Shown: one piece after another, positions 15,725 to 24,009 of the stretch
Layout: each line of letters begins with the position of its first letter
Numbering within the stretch: position 1 is the stretch's first letter
Assembly (NCBI RefSeq): GCF_036169555.1
Contig: NZ_CP108032.1
Coordinates: forward strand, 682,001-746,000
Direction of reading: 5' to 3'
Source of the DNA: Streptomyces sp. NBC_00306
Lineage (GTDB): Bacteria > Actinomycetota > Actinomycetes > Streptomycetales > Streptomycetaceae
DNA length: 64,000 bases
Made by a program: the position numbers and the translations under genes
Notes under the pieces: model-generated
What the model saw: the letters and a program-made list of their open reading frames with translations, nothing else
Databases searched by the model: none
What the model was told of the DNA's origin: nothing

Positions 15725-16139
15725 AGGTCCCCCCGGACTCGTTCCCCCGGTTGTCGTGTCGGGCGCCTCGTGGTCACGGAGGTCTCGACATTGCCCGGCA
15801 CCGGTGTGATCCGGGCGCCGAGCACGCAGGGGACTTTACCTTCGCACTGATCACTTGGCTACGGCCGAACGACCCTGGGGCAGGCGAGGTTTGCGCATCG
15901 CGGGCCATATTCTGCAGATGTGCCTCCCGGTGGGCGTTCTGCACGGAAGCCCTCCTGCGGCTCCCCTTCGCCATCGCGATCCTCAAGGCCTGTGGCATCG
16001 GTCGGGCTGAAGAGATCCACAGTTGAATACGGTGGTTTGACGGTCGTCCGGTCGTCCGGTCGTCCGCAAGGGGTTCCGGACACCGGTCGTGCGACCGCTG
16101 TCGCCTCGTTCCCCCACCACCACCCCATGGAGGACAGAC
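15725..16139. other. 415-base gene-free stretch upstream of the ammonia-lyase gene
   Basis: No reading frame here has convincing start, composition and context. The only structure I see is three head-to-tail CGGTCGTC octamers at 16041-16064 and an AT-richer patch (ATTCTGCAGATG near 15910, GTTGAATAC near 16022) that may hold a promoter. The ribosome site GGAGG at 16129-16133 belongs to the downstream gene. Confidence 0.5.
16041..16064. repeat. (CGGTCGTC)x3
   Basis: Three perfect tandem octamers lie 75 bases upstream of the ammonia-lyase gene start. Confidence 0.8.
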
Positions 16140-17111
16140 ATGACGGCGAAAAACCCTCCGGTCACTCCGGACGACGTCCGGGACGCCGCCGCTCGTATCA
16201 AGGGGGTCGCGCACCGCACCCCGGTGGTGCACTCGCGCACGCTGGACGCGCTCGTCGGCGCCGAGGTCTTCCTCAAGTGCGAGAACTTCCAGCGCATCGG
16301 CGCCTTCAAGTTCCGGGGTGCGTACAACGCCGCCTCACGCCTGACGCCCGATCAGCTCTCCCGTGGCATCGCCGCGTACTCCTCGGGCAACCATGCCCAA
16401 GCGGTCGCTCTCGCGGCGCGGGAGTTGGGCACCACGGCGGTGATCCTCATGCCGGAGGACACTCCGCAGTCCAAGACCGACGCCGCCCTCGGCTACGGCG
16501 CCGAGATCGTCACCTACGACCGCTACACCGGCGACCGGGTCGCCATCGGCAACGCCCTTGCCACCGAGCGCGGCCTCGCGCTCGTCCCGCCGTACGAGCA
16601 TCCGCATGTCATCGCCGGACAGGGCACGGCCGCACTGGAGTTGATGGACGAGGTGGGCGAACTCGACGCCCTGGTGGTGCCGGTCGGCGGCGGCGGACTC
16701 ATCGCGGGCAGTGCTACCGCGGCGAAGGGCGTGCATCCACGGACCCGCGTGATCGGGGTCGAACCGGAGGCCGGGGACGACACCAAGCGGTCCCTCGAGG
16801 CGGGCACACGGGTCGCCATTCCCGTACCGCGCACGATCGCCGACGGCCAGGCGGCGGAGACACCGGGCGAGCTGACGTTCTCGATCAACCGGCGCCTGGT
16901 CGACGGGATCGCCCTCGTCAGTGACGACGAGATCCGTGAGGCGATGCGGTTCGCCTTCGAACGCCTGAAGATCGTCCTCGAACCCAGCGGCGCGACTGCC
17001 CTGGCAGCCCTGCTGGCAGGTGCGGTGGACCGCCTGCCGGGCCGCGTCGGCCTGGTCCTCTCCGGGGGCAACATCAGCACGCGTCGCTTCGCGGAACTCT
17101 GCGCGAGCTGA
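16140..17111 (+). CDS. PLP-dependent threonine/serine or 3-hydroxyaspartate ammonia-lyase
   Basis: A 323-residue fold-type II PLP enzyme. The Schiff-base lysine is Lys57 in GAFKFRGA, the substrate loop is SSGNHAQ at residues 81-87, and the phosphate-binding glycines are in PVGGGGLIAG. It lacks the C-terminal ACT domain of biosynthetic IlvA, so it is not the feedback-regulated isoleucine enzyme. The GAFKFRGA and NFQRIG wording is closer to serine racemase/threo-3-hydroxyaspartate ammonia-lyase (SRY1 type) than to catabolic TdcB, but the substrate cannot be fixed by eye. ATG at 16140 with GGAGG seven bases upstream. It is monocistronic. Confidence 0.88.
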   Translation: MTAKNPPVTPDDVRDAAARIKGVAHRTPVVHSRTLDALVGAEVFLKCENFQRIGAFKFRGAYNAASRLTPDQLSRGIAAYSSGNHAQAVALAARELGTTAVILMPEDTPQSKTDAALGYGAEIVTYDRYTGDRVAIGNALATERGLALVPPYEHPHVIAGQGTAALELMDEVGELDALVVPVGGGGLIAGSATAAKGVHPRTRVIGVEPEAGDDTKRSLEAGTRVAIPVPRTIADGQAAETPGELTFSINRRLVDGIALVSDDEIREAMRFAFERLKIVLEPSGATALAALLAGAVDRLPGRVGLVLSGGNISTRRFAELCAS

Positions 17112-17178
17112 TCGGGGCGGGCGGGCGTCGCCTCGTGTGCGTTCGGTAGTCGGCCGGCCACGCCGGTGACGCATCCGA

Positions 17179-17201
17179 CTGCGCAAAGATCTTTTGCGCA
17201 G
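17179..17201. promoter_or_regulatory. Perfect operator CTGCGCAAA-N5-TTTGCGCAG
   Basis: A 9-bp arm inverted repeat with the 5-base centre GATCT. It lies about 70 bases upstream of the RibD-like reductase start (17271). No regulator gene is adjacent, so the binder is probably encoded elsewhere. Confidence 0.6.
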
Positions 17202-17270
17202 GATGTCGAAAGCGAGGGCACTGGCTACGACCTATCCATGAGAACCACAGAAACCGAAGGAGAGAACGAC

Positions 17271-17870
17271 ATGGGCAAGATCGTCACCGGCGCCACGATG
17301 TCCCTCGACGGCTACATCGCCGGCCCCGGAGAGAGCGGCTTCGACCTGCTGTTCCAGTGGTACGGCAACGGCGACGTCGAGATCCCGTCCGCCAGTCCCG
17401 ATGTGCCGCCGATCCGCGTCTCCGCCGCGAGCGCCGGGCTGGTCAAGCCGGAGTGGGAGAACACCGGTGCACTCGTCGTCGGGCGGTACCTGTACGACAT
17501 GACGAAGGCCTGGGGCGGGCGCCACCCGATGGACGTGACCACCGTCGTGCTCACCCACCAGCGCCCTGACGACCGCCCCGAGGACGACGAGAACTTCGTC
17601 TTCGTCACCGAGGGCATCGAGGCCGCGGTGACGAGGGCGAAGGAGGTCGCCGGGGACAAGAACGTCGTCGTCAACGGTGGGCAGATGGCGCGGCAGTGCC
17701 TGGAGGCCGGGCTGCTCGACGAGGTCGGCGTCGAGCTCGTACCGGTCGTCCTGGGCGGCGGGAAGACGCTGTTCGGTGAACTCGGCGCCACGCCGGTGGA
17801 GTTCGAGGGCCCCGTAGCGGTGGTCGAAGGCACCGGTGTCACCCACTTGCGGTACCGGGTGAAGAAGTAG
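17271..17870 (+). CDS. RibD C-terminal/dihydrofolate-reductase-like protein
   Basis: A 199-residue protein of the DHFR-like RibD_C family: an initial strand KIVTGATMSLDGYIAGPGES, the central VVGRYLYDMTKAWGGRHP, then NVVVNGGQMARQCLEAGLLDEVGVELVPVVLGGGKTLF with the NADPH-binding glycines. Family members use NADPH, but most paralogues like this have no assigned substrate. The ATG at 17271 is preceded by AAGGAGAG; ATG 17238 is open but has no ribosome site and would be near-leaderless. Upstream is the strong operator at 17179-17201; downstream is a 24-bp palindromic terminator. A second paralogue is at 33250. Confidence 0.88.
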   Translation: MGKIVTGATMSLDGYIAGPGESGFDLLFQWYGNGDVEIPSASPDVPPIRVSAASAGLVKPEWENTGALVVGRYLYDMTKAWGGRHPMDVTTVVLTHQRPDDRPEDDENFVFVTEGIEAAVTRAKEVAGDKNVVVNGGQMARQCLEAGLLDEVGVELVPVVLGGGKTLFGELGATPVEFEGPVAVVEGTGVTHLRYRVKK

Positions 17871-17904
17871 GGCGACGGTGTCGCCCAGCGGCCGCCCGCC
17901 GGTT

Positions 17905-17928
17905 CGGCGCTGTGCCGGCACAGCGCCG
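17905..17928 (+). terminator. 24-base perfect palindrome, terminator
   Basis: CGGCGCTGTG-CCGG-CACAGCGCCG folds as a 10-bp stem with a CCGG loop, 35 bases after the RibD-like stop. A smaller 7-bp hairpin (17870-17886) precedes it. Confidence 0.65.
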
Positions 17929-17972
17929 TACGCGCGCCCGCTCGACGCGCTGAAGCGCCGACACTCGGATAC

Positions 17973-17988
17973 CGTTGTTCGAACGACG
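17973..17988. promoter_or_regulatory. Near-palindrome CGTTGTTCGAACGACG
   Basis: A 16-base inverted repeat centred on TTCGAA with one mismatched pair, 150 bases upstream of the alpha/beta hydrolase. It may be an operator. Confidence 0.3.
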
Positions 17989-18138
17989 TGCCCATCCCGG
18001 TCGCCTTTCGCTGCCGACCTCCTCTCCGTCGCCCTCCTGCACGTCTGCTGCTGGTTCGCGGCGTGACATCCGGCGTTCCGTCCGGGGGCCGAATTCCGCG
18101 GAAGCGCCGGGTTCAGGACCAGTGCGAAAGGAACGGAC

Positions 18139-18966
18139 ATGCCCTTCGTCACCGCCAAGGACGGCACCGAGATCTACTACAAGGACTGGGGGTCGGGGCA
18201 GCCTGTCGTCTTCTCCCACGGCTGGCCTCTCACCGCGGACTCATGGGACCCGCAGCTGAAGCTGATGGCGGAGAACGGCTTCCGTGCCATCGCTCACGAC
18301 CGGCGTGGAGGCGGACGCTCCGGCCAGCCCTGGGACGGGAACAACCTCGACACCTACGCCGACGACCTGGCAGCGGTCATCGAGGGCCTGGACCTGCAGA
18401 ACGTCATCCTGGTCGGCCATTCGACCGGTGGCGGCGAGGTCACGCGCTATGTCGGCCGGCACGGCACGGGCCGCGTCGCCAAGGTGGTGCTGCTCGGCGC
18501 GATCCCCCCGCTGATGCTCAAGACCGAGGCGAACCCCGAAGGCCTCCCGATCGACGTCTTCGACGAGATCCGGGCGGGTGTGGCGACGGACCGCTCCCAG
18601 TACTACAAGGACCTGAGCGCCCCCTTCTACGGCGCCAATCGCGACGACTCGACCGTGACACAGGGGACCCGTGACGAGTTCTGGCTCTGGTCGATGACGG
18701 TGGGCATCAAGGGCGCCTACGACTGCGTGAAGGCGTTCTCCGAGTCCGACACCACCGAGGATCTCAAGAAGATCGACGTTCCCACGCTGATCGTCCACGG
18801 CGACGACGACCAGATCGTTCCGATCGTGGCCTCCGGTGAGAAGTCCTCCAAGATCGTCAAGGACGCGGTCTACAAGGTCTACGAGGGCGCACCCCACGGC
18901 CTGTCCATGGTCCCCAAGTATGCCGATCGGTTCAACGCCGACCTCCTCGACTTCGCGCGCAGCTGA
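18139..18966 (+). CDS. Alpha/beta hydrolase, non-haem chloroperoxidase/esterase type
   Basis: A 275-residue cytoplasmic hydrolase. The catalytic triad is readable: Ser95 in GHSTGGG, Asp224 in HGDDDQIVP and His253 in GAPHGL. The [12 protein letters not shown] oxyanion segment and [15 protein letters not shown] are diagnostic of the bacterial non-haem chloroperoxidase/arylesterase group. Members hydrolyse aryl esters and can perhydrolyse acetate; the natural substrate is unknown. The ATG at 18139 follows GAAAGGAACGG. It is probably monocistronic or transcribed with the SDR gene 97 bases downstream. Confidence 0.93.
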   Translation: MPFVTAKDGTEIYYKDWGSGQPVVFSHGWPLTADSWDPQLKLMAENGFRAIAHDRRGGGRSGQPWDGNNLDTYADDLAAVIEGLDLQNVILVGHSTGGGEVTRYVGRHGTGRVAKVVLLGAIPPLMLKTEANPEGLPIDVFDEIRAGVATDRSQYYKDLSAPFYGANRDDSTVTQGTRDEFWLWSMTVGIKGAYDCVKAFSESDTTEDLKKIDVPTLIVHGDDDQIVPIVASGEKSSKIVKDAVYKVYEGAPHGLSMVPKYADRFNADLLDFARS

Positions 18967-19063
18967 GGCAGGCACGCGCCCGAGCGGGACCGGGTGACGG
19001 GGGATCTCGCAGGCCCCGTGTCGGGCCCGCCTGCCGCCCTCACGAAGGTCTGGAGTGTGACCC

Positions 19064-19933
19064 ATGCCGTCCGTCTTCCTCGTCAGCGGCGCCTCCCGGG
19101 GCCTGGGGCGCGAGATCGTCCGCGCGGCGGCGCAGGCGGGCCACCAGGTCGTGGCCGGCCTGCGCAACCCGCAGGCCCTGGACGATCTGGTGGCCGAGTT
19201 CGGTGACCGGATCGCGGTCGCACCTCTCGATGTCACAGACGCGGCCCAGGCGAAGGCTGCCGTGCGCACCGCCCTCGACCGGTTCGGCGGACTCGATGTG
19301 CTGGTGAACAACGCCGGATACGCCAACATCGCCTCTGTCGAGGATGTCGACTTCGACGACTTCTCGGCACAGGTGGACACCAACCTCCTCGGCGTCGTCC
19401 GGCTGACCCAGGCCGCGCTGCCGGTCATGCGCGAGCAGCGATCGGGCCACATCGTCCAGGTGTCGTCGGTCGGCGGACGCCTCGCGACCCCCGGCCTTGC
19501 CGCGTACCAGAGCGCCAAGTGGGCCGTGGGCGGCTTCTCCTTGGTGCTCGCCAAGGAGGTCGCGCCGCTGGGCATCAAGGTCACCGTGCTGGAGCCGGGC
19601 GGGATGGCGACCGACTGGTCGGGGTCGTCCATGAAGGTGGCGCCGATACGGCCCGAGTACGCCGACACCGTGGGTGCCTCGGCGGCCATGCACAACACGG
19701 ACACGCTGACTGCCAGCGACCCGGCGAAAGTGGCCCGCCTGCTCCTCGACGTCGTGGCCATGGACGATCCGCCCCTGCGTCTCCTCGTCGGCGCGGACGC
19801 CTTCCGCTACGCGACGGCCGCCGCACGCGAGCAACTCGCCGCGGATGAGAGCCGGCGCGCGCTGAGCGAGTCCACCAGCGCCGACGACGCGACGGCGGCC
19901 CAGTTGGACCCCCTGGGCCACGGCGAGAGCTGA
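19064..19933 (+). CDS. Short-chain dehydrogenase/reductase
   Basis: A 289-residue classical SDR. The NAD(P) motif SGASRGLG covers residues 8-15, NNAGYA follows, the catalytic Ser lies in VSSVGG, and the active-site pair is Tyr148-xxx-Lys152 (AYQSAKWA). Arg12 after the glycine motif and Arg33 in LRNP favour NADPH. The C-terminal 50 residues are an acidic, Ala-rich tail. This is the one-domain oxidoreductase type seen with many Streptomyces stress or detoxification genes. Substrate unknown. It follows the hydrolase gene in the same direction. Confidence 0.92.
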   Translation: MPSVFLVSGASRGLGREIVRAAAQAGHQVVAGLRNPQALDDLVAEFGDRIAVAPLDVTDAAQAKAAVRTALDRFGGLDVLVNNAGYANIASVEDVDFDDFSAQVDTNLLGVVRLTQAALPVMREQRSGHIVQVSSVGGRLATPGLAAYQSAKWAVGGFSLVLAKEVAPLGIKVTVLEPGGMATDWSGSSMKVAPIRPEYADTVGASAAMHNTDTLTASDPAKVARLLLDVVAMDDPPLRLLVGADAFRYATAAAREQLAADESRRALSESTSADDATAAQLDPLGHGES

Positions 19934-19992
19934 CGCCCGGCTCCTGCCGCGACGATGAGGCCACGGCCATGAGGGTGGACGCACGCACCCAC

Positions 19993-20008
19993 GTCAACCT
20001 ATGTTGAC
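19993..20008. promoter_or_regulatory. Palindrome GTCAAC-CTAT-GTTGAC abutting a start codon
   Basis: A perfect 6-bp arm inverted repeat ends three bases before the ATG of the DUF998 gene at 20012, where the ribosome site should be. A protein bound here would block initiation of either transcription or translation directly. Confidence 0.55.
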
Positions 20009-20011
20009 AAG

Positions 20012-20623
20012 ATGGGCAATCAAGCGCTGCTCGTCTGCGGGATGGCCGCCGGTCCGCTCTTCACCCTCGCGTACGTGGTGGAGGGCGCCACGCGTGCGGA
20101 CTACAAACCGCTGCGCCATCCCGTCAGTTCGCTCGCTCTCGGCCGCGCCGGGTGGGCGCAGAGCGTCAACTTCCTGTTGTCGGGCCTGTTGTCGCTGACC
20201 TTCGCGGTGGGCCTGTGGCGCGATGGGCCTTCCCCTGCGGGTGCGGTGCTGATCGGCGTATGGGGGGCCGGTCTGCTGGGCGCGGGCGCCTTTCTCACGG
20301 ACCCGGTGAGCGGCTACCCGGCCGGCACCCCCGACCGGCTCGAACACCCCACCCGGGCGGGGACGCTGCACGACCTCTTCTCCGTCATCGGATTTCTCGC
20401 CCTGGCCGCGGCCTGTTTCGTCTTCGCTCCGTCCGCCTCGCCGGGCTGGGCCGTGTATTCGATCGCCGGCGGGATGCTCTTCGCCACGACGATGGTGTCG
20501 GCGAGTGCCGTGTTCACCCGGCAGGGACGCTGGGTGGACCGGGGCGGCCTGATCCAGCGCGTCTCGCTCACGATCGGCTGGACCTGGCAGACGGCGCTCG
20601 CCGTGCGCCTCCTGGGCAGCTGA
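20012..20623 (+). CDS. DUF998 family membrane protein
   Basis: A 203-residue protein with about six membrane helices and the DUF998 hallmarks: an early AAGPLFTLAYVVEGATRADYKPLRHPVSSL segment (seen in parts as GPLFTLAYVV and PLRHPVSSLALG), LLGAGAFLTDPVSGYP and an HDLFSVIGFLALAAACFVF helix. Role unknown. The ATG at 20012 has no visible ribosome site and sits three bases after a perfect palindrome, so the message is likely leaderless or the site is used for repression. An internal ATG at residue 11 is also without a ribosome site. Confidence 0.82.
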   Translation: MGNQALLVCGMAAGPLFTLAYVVEGATRADYKPLRHPVSSLALGRAGWAQSVNFLLSGLLSLTFAVGLWRDGPSPAGAVLIGVWGAGLLGAGAFLTDPVSGYPAGTPDRLEHPTRAGTLHDLFSVIGFLALAAACFVFAPSASPGWAVYSIAGGMLFATTMVSASAVFTRQGRWVDRGGLIQRVSLTIGWTWQTALAVRLLGS

Positions 20624-20846
20624 CGGTCGTCCGCGCGGATGACGTGCCGGTGACCGGTGGCCCGACTCGCCGACGAGCAGCCGGCTTTCGGACCGCACGA
20701 GCCGCGGACGGCACGCCGGTCGCATGACACTCCACGGCACGGAAGATCTCCGGGAACTCCCCGGGCCCGCCGTCCGACTACTGCCGCGTGGGAGGGCGCA
20801 GCATCCGGCCTCTCCCGCTCGGAGTCGGAGCGAAGAGGGGCATGGG

Positions 20847-21482
20847 ATGGGTGGGCTGGATGTGCGCATGCGGGAGGTCGCGTGCCGTCACGGCCGGGTG
20901 GACGCCGTCGCCGCCGTCGATCTGGAGATCGCGGCCGGTGAGCGGGTGGCCCTGACCGGCACCAACGGCTCGGGAAAGACCACCCTGCTCCGCGCCGTCC
21001 TGGGCATGCACCGGCAGGTGACCGGCACCATCCTGGTCGGGGGCCGCGGTACGCGCACATCGGCCGAGTGGGCCTGGCGGCGGCGGGTCTGTGCCTGGAT
21101 TCCGCAGAAGCCGGCAGGGGGCCGGTTTCCGCTCCTGGGTGAGGAGTTGCTGGCCAGCAGCGCGGCGCCCACCGAAGCCGGGGAGGCCGCGGAGCGGCTC
21201 GGCGTGGGGGCGTTGACCGGACGACCGTTGCACACCCTCTCCGGGGGCCAGTTGCAGCGCATGTACCTGGCGCGGGCGATCGGCTGTGTCGCGGCGGGTG
21301 CCCAGGTGCTGCTCGCCGACGAGCCCACCGCGGCTCTCGACTTCACCGGTCAGGAGGAGGCCGCCGATGTCCTCACCGCGCTGCCCGTCACCCTGCTCGT
21401 GGTGACCCACGACCGGACGCTCGCCGAGCGGTGCGACCGGGTGCTGGACATGGCCGCCGGACGGCTGCGGGAGGTCCGGTGA
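20847..21482 (+). CDS. Zinc/manganese-type ABC transporter ATPase
   Basis: A 211-residue ATP-binding protein with Walker A GTNGSGKT, signature LSGGQLQRMYLARAI, Walker B VLLADEPTAALD and an H-loop VTHDRTL. The Q-loop region (WIPQKP) is short. Gene order (ATPase, ABC-3 permease, TroA-type binding protein) identifies a Znu/Mnt-type divalent metal importer. The ATG at 20847 is chosen because GAAGAGGGG lies six bases upstream and the extension to 20724 is non-coding in character. The stop overlaps the permease GTG by three bases. No Zur-like palindrome is visible upstream. Confidence 0.9.
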   Translation: MGGLDVRMREVACRHGRVDAVAAVDLEIAAGERVALTGTNGSGKTTLLRAVLGMHRQVTGTILVGGRGTRTSAEWAWRRRVCAWIPQKPAGGRFPLLGEELLASSAAPTEAGEAAERLGVGALTGRPLHTLSGGQLQRMYLARAIGCVAAGAQVLLADEPTAALDFTGQEEAADVLTALPVTLLVVTHDRTLAERCDRVLDMAAGRLREVR

Positions 21483-22345
21483 ATCCGGCTGCCGCCGATG
21501 TGGGCGCGCTCCTCCAGCTCCTGCCCGTCCAGCGGGCCGGCATCGCCCTCCTGCTGGCGGCGATCGGGCTGCCGGTGATCGGTGTGGTGATCGTCGGCCT
21601 GGACATCATGCCGGTGCGGTTCGCGATGATGCACGTGGCGTTGCTGGGGATCGCGGTCGGCCTGCTGACCGGGCTCGATCCGATGCTGTGCGCATTGGTC
21701 GCGTGTGCTCTCTCGGGCGCGGGGGTGGCTCCGCTCGCCCGTACGCCCGACGGCCTGTCAGGTGCCATGGGACTGTTGATGAGTCTGGCCATCGCGGCCG
21801 CGCTGCTCGTCCTCGCGGTCTCGGGCGTCAACGCCTCCGGCGCGTTCGCGCTGTTGTGGGGCTCCATCCTGTCCGTGGGAACCGCGGATCTCGTCGTCCT
21901 CGCCGTGCTGGCGGTCGTCGTGCCCGGTCTGTTCTGGTGGCGTCGCCGTGACGTGGGTCTGCTCCTGTACGACCGTGAGCTGGCCGAGTGCTCCGGCGTA
22001 CCCGTACGCGGGCTGACCGTCGTCCTGCTGGTCCTGGTCGCGGTCGCCGTCGCCGGGGCGATCAAGCTCACCGGCGCGCTGCTGGTCGACGCCCTCACGC
22101 TCCTGCCCGCCCTCGCGGCACGCCGCCTCGGCGGCTCGCTGAAGTCGATCACTCTGTGGGCGGTCGGCATCGGCATCGTCGTGAATCTGACGGGGTTCCT
22201 TGTGGCCCTGTGGCTGGACTGGCCGCCCGGCCCGGTCCTCGTTCTGACGGCGGGGGCCGTGGTCCTCGCCGTCCATCTCGTACCCGAACGGAGAATCACC
22301 TCATGGCGCGCAACCGCCTCCGTATCCCTTCCCTCGTCGCACTGA
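21479..22345 (+). CDS. ABC-3 family metal transporter permease
   Basis: A 288-residue membrane protein with eight or so helices and the ABC-3 coupling region ELAECSGVPVRGLTVVLL, then AIKLTGALLVDALTLLPALAARRL (the EAA-like loop of ZnuB/MntB permeases, read here in parts). It carries zinc or manganese across the membrane with the preceding ATPase. The GTG at 21479 overlaps the ATPase stop. Its last 43 bases overlap the start of the binding-protein gene in a different frame, so the operon is tightly packed. Confidence 0.9.
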   Translation: MNPAAADVGALLQLLPVQRAGIALLLAAIGLPVIGVVIVGLDIMPVRFAMMHVALLGIAVGLLTGLDPMLCALVACALSGAGVAPLARTPDGLSGAMGLLMSLAIAAALLVLAVSGVNASGAFALLWGSILSVGTADLVVLAVLAVVVPGLFWWRRRDVGLLLYDRELAECSGVPVRGLTVVLLVLVAVAVAGAIKLTGALLVDALTLLPALAARRLGGSLKSITLWAVGIGIVVNLTGFLVALWLDWPPGPVLVLTAGAVVLAVHLVPERRITSWRATASVSLPSSH

Positions 22346-23106
22346 GCGCGGCACTGGCCCTGGTCACCGGCTGCGGGGGCGACAGTGACACGTCGGCGGG
22401 CAGCGCCAGCGGCAAGGACAAGGGGAAGCCGTCGGTGGTCGTGACCACCACCTGGGAAGGCGCCTTCGCCAAGGCCGCCGGTGCCGAGAACATCAAGGTC
22501 ATCGTCCCCAAGTCCGTGCACCACGCGCCCGATTACGACCCGAAGCCGTCGGACCTGGCGGCCGTGGCCGAGGCCGACTTCGTGCTGTACGCGCCCTTCG
22601 AGCCGTACGCCGAGAAGATCAAGGAAGCCGCCGGCTCCAAGGCCGAGCTGGTCGAGGTGAATCTGGACAACGACGCCGACAAGGTGAAGGCGGAGGTCGA
22701 CAAACTGGCGAAGCTGTTCGGCACCGGCAAGGCCGCGGCGACGTGGAAGGCCGCCTTCGACACCGAGTACGCCAAGCTCGCGAAGGACCTCAAGGCCGCC
22801 TGGCCCGGCGGGAAGAGCCCGAATGTCGTCAGCCAGGTCTTCACGGGCTGGTCGGCCGAGCTGGCTGGTGCCACCACCGTCGGGACCTACGGGCCGGAGG
22901 CCGTGACCCCGGCGCAGCTCGCGGAACTCGCGAAGAAGGAACCGGCCTTCGTCCTGGACAACGCGCACATGTCGACGGGGACGGTCCTGCCGGACTCCGG
23001 AGCGAAGCAGGTGAAGATCGTCAACTATCCGGGCGACGACCTCGACCTGCTGCCCGTCTACAGCAATGCCGCGGCCGAGCTCAAGAAGGCCATGGGCGCC
23101 TCCTGA
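22303..23106 (+). CDS. TroA/ZnuA-type metal-binding lipoprotein
   Basis: A 267-residue lipoprotein with a signal peptide and lipobox Val-Thr-Gly-Cys24. Candidate metal ligands are His73/His74 and Asp79 in VHHAPDYDPKPSDL, the motif region that carries the first His ligand in SBP_bac_9 proteins, plus later acidic residues and His in DNAHMSTG. It lacks the His-rich charged loop of high-affinity zinc ZnuA proteins, so manganese or another metal is possible. The ATG at 22303 overlaps the permease by 43 bases and has GGAG nine bases upstream. It is the last gene of the transporter operon and is followed by a strong terminator. Confidence 0.88.
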   Translation: MARNRLRIPSLVALSAALALVTGCGGDSDTSAGSASGKDKGKPSVVVTTTWEGAFAKAAGAENIKVIVPKSVHHAPDYDPKPSDLAAVAEADFVLYAPFEPYAEKIKEAAGSKAELVEVNLDNDADKVKAEVDKLAKLFGTGKAAATWKAAFDTEYAKLAKDLKAAWPGGKSPNVVSQVFTGWSAELAGATTVGTYGPEAVTPAQLAELAKKEPAFVLDNAHMSTGTVLPDSGAKQVKIVNYPGDDLDLLPVYSNAAAELKKAMGAS

Positions 23107-23144
23107 GCGGCGCGTTGCCGGCCGGCGCAGGTGTCCGGCCGCAC

Positions 23145-23180
23145 AGAGGCGGGAGGGCAGCGTGTCGCCTTCCCGCCTCT
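23145..23180. terminator. Bidirectional terminator, 13-bp stem
   Basis: AGAGGCGGGAGGG (23145-23157) pairs with 23168-23180 with one G-T wobble. It lies between the convergent metal transporter operon and the DJ-1-like gene. Confidence 0.75.
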
Positions 23181-23193
23181 CCTGGTCGCGCGA

Positions 23194-23940
23194 CTACCGG
23201 GGCCGGGGTGGTGCGGGCGGGGTCCAGACCGTGCCGCGGGCCTCGTATTCGAGCATGGCCTCCACACCGGTCGCCACCTCGGCGCCCAGTTCACGGCGTA
23301 CGAGCCACAGGGCGAGGTCCAGGCCCGACGTGATGCCGCCGGCGGTGACCAGGTCGCCGTCGTCCACCACGCGTCCGTTCTTCAGCAGGCCTCCCTGCTT
23401 CTCGAGGTCGGGCCGCGCCTTGTGGTGGGTGGTGCACGGGCGGCTTCTCGTCAGACCTGCCGCGGACAGCAGCATGGTGCCTGTGCACACGGCGCTGACG
23501 GTCAGGCCGGGGCGCACCGCCGAAGCCAGGGCGCGCGGAAGGGTGCCGCGCGCGATCTCCGCCCGGACGCCGGGGCCCTCACTGCGTGCGTACCCTCCTC
23601 CGGGGACGACCAGGACGTCCGCGGTGCGCGGGGCCCAGCCGTGCTCGACGCGGACCTTCGTTCCGTAGGCGGCCTGCACGGCGCGGGGGCCGGACACGGT
23701 GGCGTAGCGGACGTCGATCTCGCGGTCCGTGAAGAAGCGGGCGGCGGAGAAGACTTCCCAGGGAGCGGCGAAGTCGAGCTCCTCCACACCGTCGTACATC
23801 ACGACGTGCACCCTCAGCGGGCCACCGGCCTCCTGGACGGGCTGGACGGCCGCGGCCGCGGCCGGTGCGGCGGCGACTCCCGCCATCGCCCCCGCGGCTC
23901 CGATCGCGGTCGAGGCCCGGAGCAGTTTCCTGCGGTTCAT
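23194..23940 (-). CDS. Secreted DJ-1/PfpI family protein
   Basis: A 248-residue protein with a twin-arginine-like export signal (NRRKLLRAS, then an Ala-rich hydrophobic core to about residue 31). The DJ-1/PfpI domain follows: VHVVMYDGVEELDFAAPWEVF, VPGGGYARSEGP and the nucleophile elbow AVCTG with Cys152, then GLTRSRPCTTHHK. This AraC-N-terminal-like glutamine-amidotransferase class includes isonitrile hydratases and chaperone-like proteins. Export is unusual for the fold. The ATG at 23938-23940 has CAGGAG upstream. It follows the adenylating-enzyme gene by 69 bases in the same direction, so it may be the last gene of that operon. Confidence 0.85.
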   Translation of the reverse strand: MNRRKLLRASTAIGAAGAMAGVAAAPAAAAAVQPVQEAGGPLRVHVVMYDGVEELDFAAPWEVFSAARFFTDREIDVRYATVSGPRAVQAAYGTKVRVEHGWAPRTADVLVVPGGGYARSEGPGVRAEIARGTLPRALASAVRPGLTVSAVCTGTMLLSAAGLTRSRPCTTHHKARPDLEKQGGLLKNGRVVDDGDLVTAGGITSGLDLALWLVRRELGAEVATGVEAMLEYEARGTVWTPPAPPRPR

Positions 23941-24009
23941 TCGGTTCTCCTGTCCCGATGGTCGTCGTACGGATGGGCACGGGCGCCGCGCGCCGCGCCC
24001 GGAATCGGC

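Noticed and set aside
15859..16128. 89-codon minus-strand frame in the 415-base gap
   Set aside because: Arg/Gly/Pro-rich, no ribosome site and no recognisable family; likely chance in a GC-rich gap.
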